From positions 1,612,001-1,676,000 of the forward strand of contig NZ_OZ242038.1 of NCBI RefSeq assembly GCF_965205175.1: a stretch of 64,000 nucleotides of DNA. Direction: 5' to 3'. How positions within the stretch are numbered: the first letter of the stretch is position 1; each line of letters opens with the position of its first letter. Source of the DNA: Poriferisodalis sp965205175 (lineage in GTDB: Bacteria > Actinomycetota > Acidimicrobiia > Acidimicrobiales > Poriferisodalaceae). Made by a program: the position numbers and the translations under genes. This document shows, piece after piece, positions 63,611 to 64,000 of this stretch. A model generated the notes under the pieces. The model saw nothing but the letters and a program-made list of their open reading frames with translations, made no database searches and was not told the DNA's origin.

Positions 63611-64000
63611 CTAGCGGTGACGGATCGGCTGCCAGCGGCGGTAGGTGGCGCAGCGCCAGAGCCATTCGACTGGGCCGAACGCGAATCGATCCAGCCACGC
63701 TTTGGACCACCACAGCTGCACTGCCCAGACTGCGACGACGAAGAGCGCGATGGCGGAGCGACCCGGCTCGGAGTTGCCTGACAAGCTTTCGAGCACCGCT
63801 ATGCCGAAGGCTGTTTGCGCCAGATAGTTGGTGAGTGCCATGCGACCGGTCGCGCGGATGCGCCGCCGCAAGGCGCTGCCGGCAGCCCGGTTCCACAGGG
63901 TCACCAGACCGATGTAGCCGAGGCACACTGGCACGGTGGCCAACGTGTTCGGGATAGTGCCGGCGATGGCCCAATCGACGTCGAAGCCCGAGCCGGCCAC
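63611..64000 (-). CDS. DUF418 membrane protein, C-terminal part (cut by right window edge)
   Basis: 129 residues visible up to the TGA at 63611; the true start lies beyond the window. Three hydrophobic helices and the family signature GRMALTNYLAQTAFGIAVL, then the closing FAFGPVEWLWRCATYRRWQPIR. A predicted polytopic membrane protein; function of the family unknown. Marks the right border of the accessory island. Confidence 0.85.
   Translation of the reverse strand: MAGSGFDVDWAIAGTIPNTLATVPVCLGYIGLVTLWNRAAGSALRRRIRATGRMALTNYLAQTAFGIAVLESLSGNSEPGRSAIALFVVAVWAVQLWWSKAWLDRFAFGPVEWLWRCATYRRWQPIRHR

Overview
The window is high-GC, densely coded bacterial chromosome, almost certainly from an actinobacterium and perhaps class Acidimicrobiia. 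This is an inference from gene order (rne-rplU-rpmA-obg-proB-proA ... nadD-rsfS), a class II DAHP synthase, a DUF222/HNH gene of the 13E12 type, paired acyl-CoA dehydrogenases, and many GTG/TTG starts with 1-8 nt gene overlaps. I saw no rRNA, tRNA, CRISPR array, insertion sequence or integrase.

Region 1 (1-25.6 kb) is housekeeping. A partial trigger factor gene on the minus strand diverges from clpX, then folC, ndk, the rod-shape cluster mreB-mreC-mreD-mrdA(PBP2)-rodA, a conserved radical-SAM/DUF2344 pair, rne/rng, rplU, rpmA, obg, proB and proA. A MoxR ATPase/CoxE-type VWA pair follows, then class II DAHP synthase and a group-2 type sigma-70 factor on the minus strand, then nadD and rsfS. 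These genes serve protein quality control, folate, nucleotides, the cell-wall elongasome, ribosomes and RNA, proline, NAD and aromatic amino acids.

Region 2 (25.6-34.8 kb) holds a DUF3048 lipoprotein, galE, a GT-C type membrane glycosyltransferase, a polyprenyl-phosphate sugar transferase and a GT2 glycosyltransferase (envelope or exopolysaccharide), then a class III CoA-transferase and metY with a structured leader.

Region 3 (34.9-50 kb) is catabolic. It has a D-2-hydroxyacid dehydrogenase, an MhpD-like hydratase, an ArsI/CadI-like dioxygenase, a thioesterase, a crotonase-fold protein, two acyl-CoA dehydrogenases, a Baeyer-Villiger type flavin monooxygenase, an amidase, a HyuA-like protein, a rhodanese and a protein like the large subunit of N,N-dimethylformamidase. 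Together they suggest breakdown of fatty or alicyclic acids and amides.

Region 4 (50-55.2 kb) has an unknown alanine-rich protein, the molybdate importer modA-modB-modC and an MBL-fold hydrolase.

Region 5 (55.2-63.6 kb) is an accessory island, visibly poorer in GC in several genes. It holds an orphan 130-aa gene, a 133-aa protein, a tandem-HEPN (Swt1-type) protein whose C-terminal domain resembles the 133-aa protein, a DUF222/HNH endonuclease read from what looks like a leaderless promoter, and a 1080-aa UPF1-like helicase fused to a Vsr-fold nuclease. The helicase + HEPN + Vsr combination recalls the single-protein Hhe anti-phage system, but here it is split over genes. I regard this as the best candidate for an undescribed system. 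The window ends in a DUF418 membrane protein gene.

Several regulatory structures stand out: a 24-codon coupled leader ORF with an SD-masking hairpin, a hairpin that loops out the modA start codon, a pseudoknot-capable metY leader, inverted repeats at nadD and after rodA, and a perfect palindrome between the monooxygenase and amidase genes.
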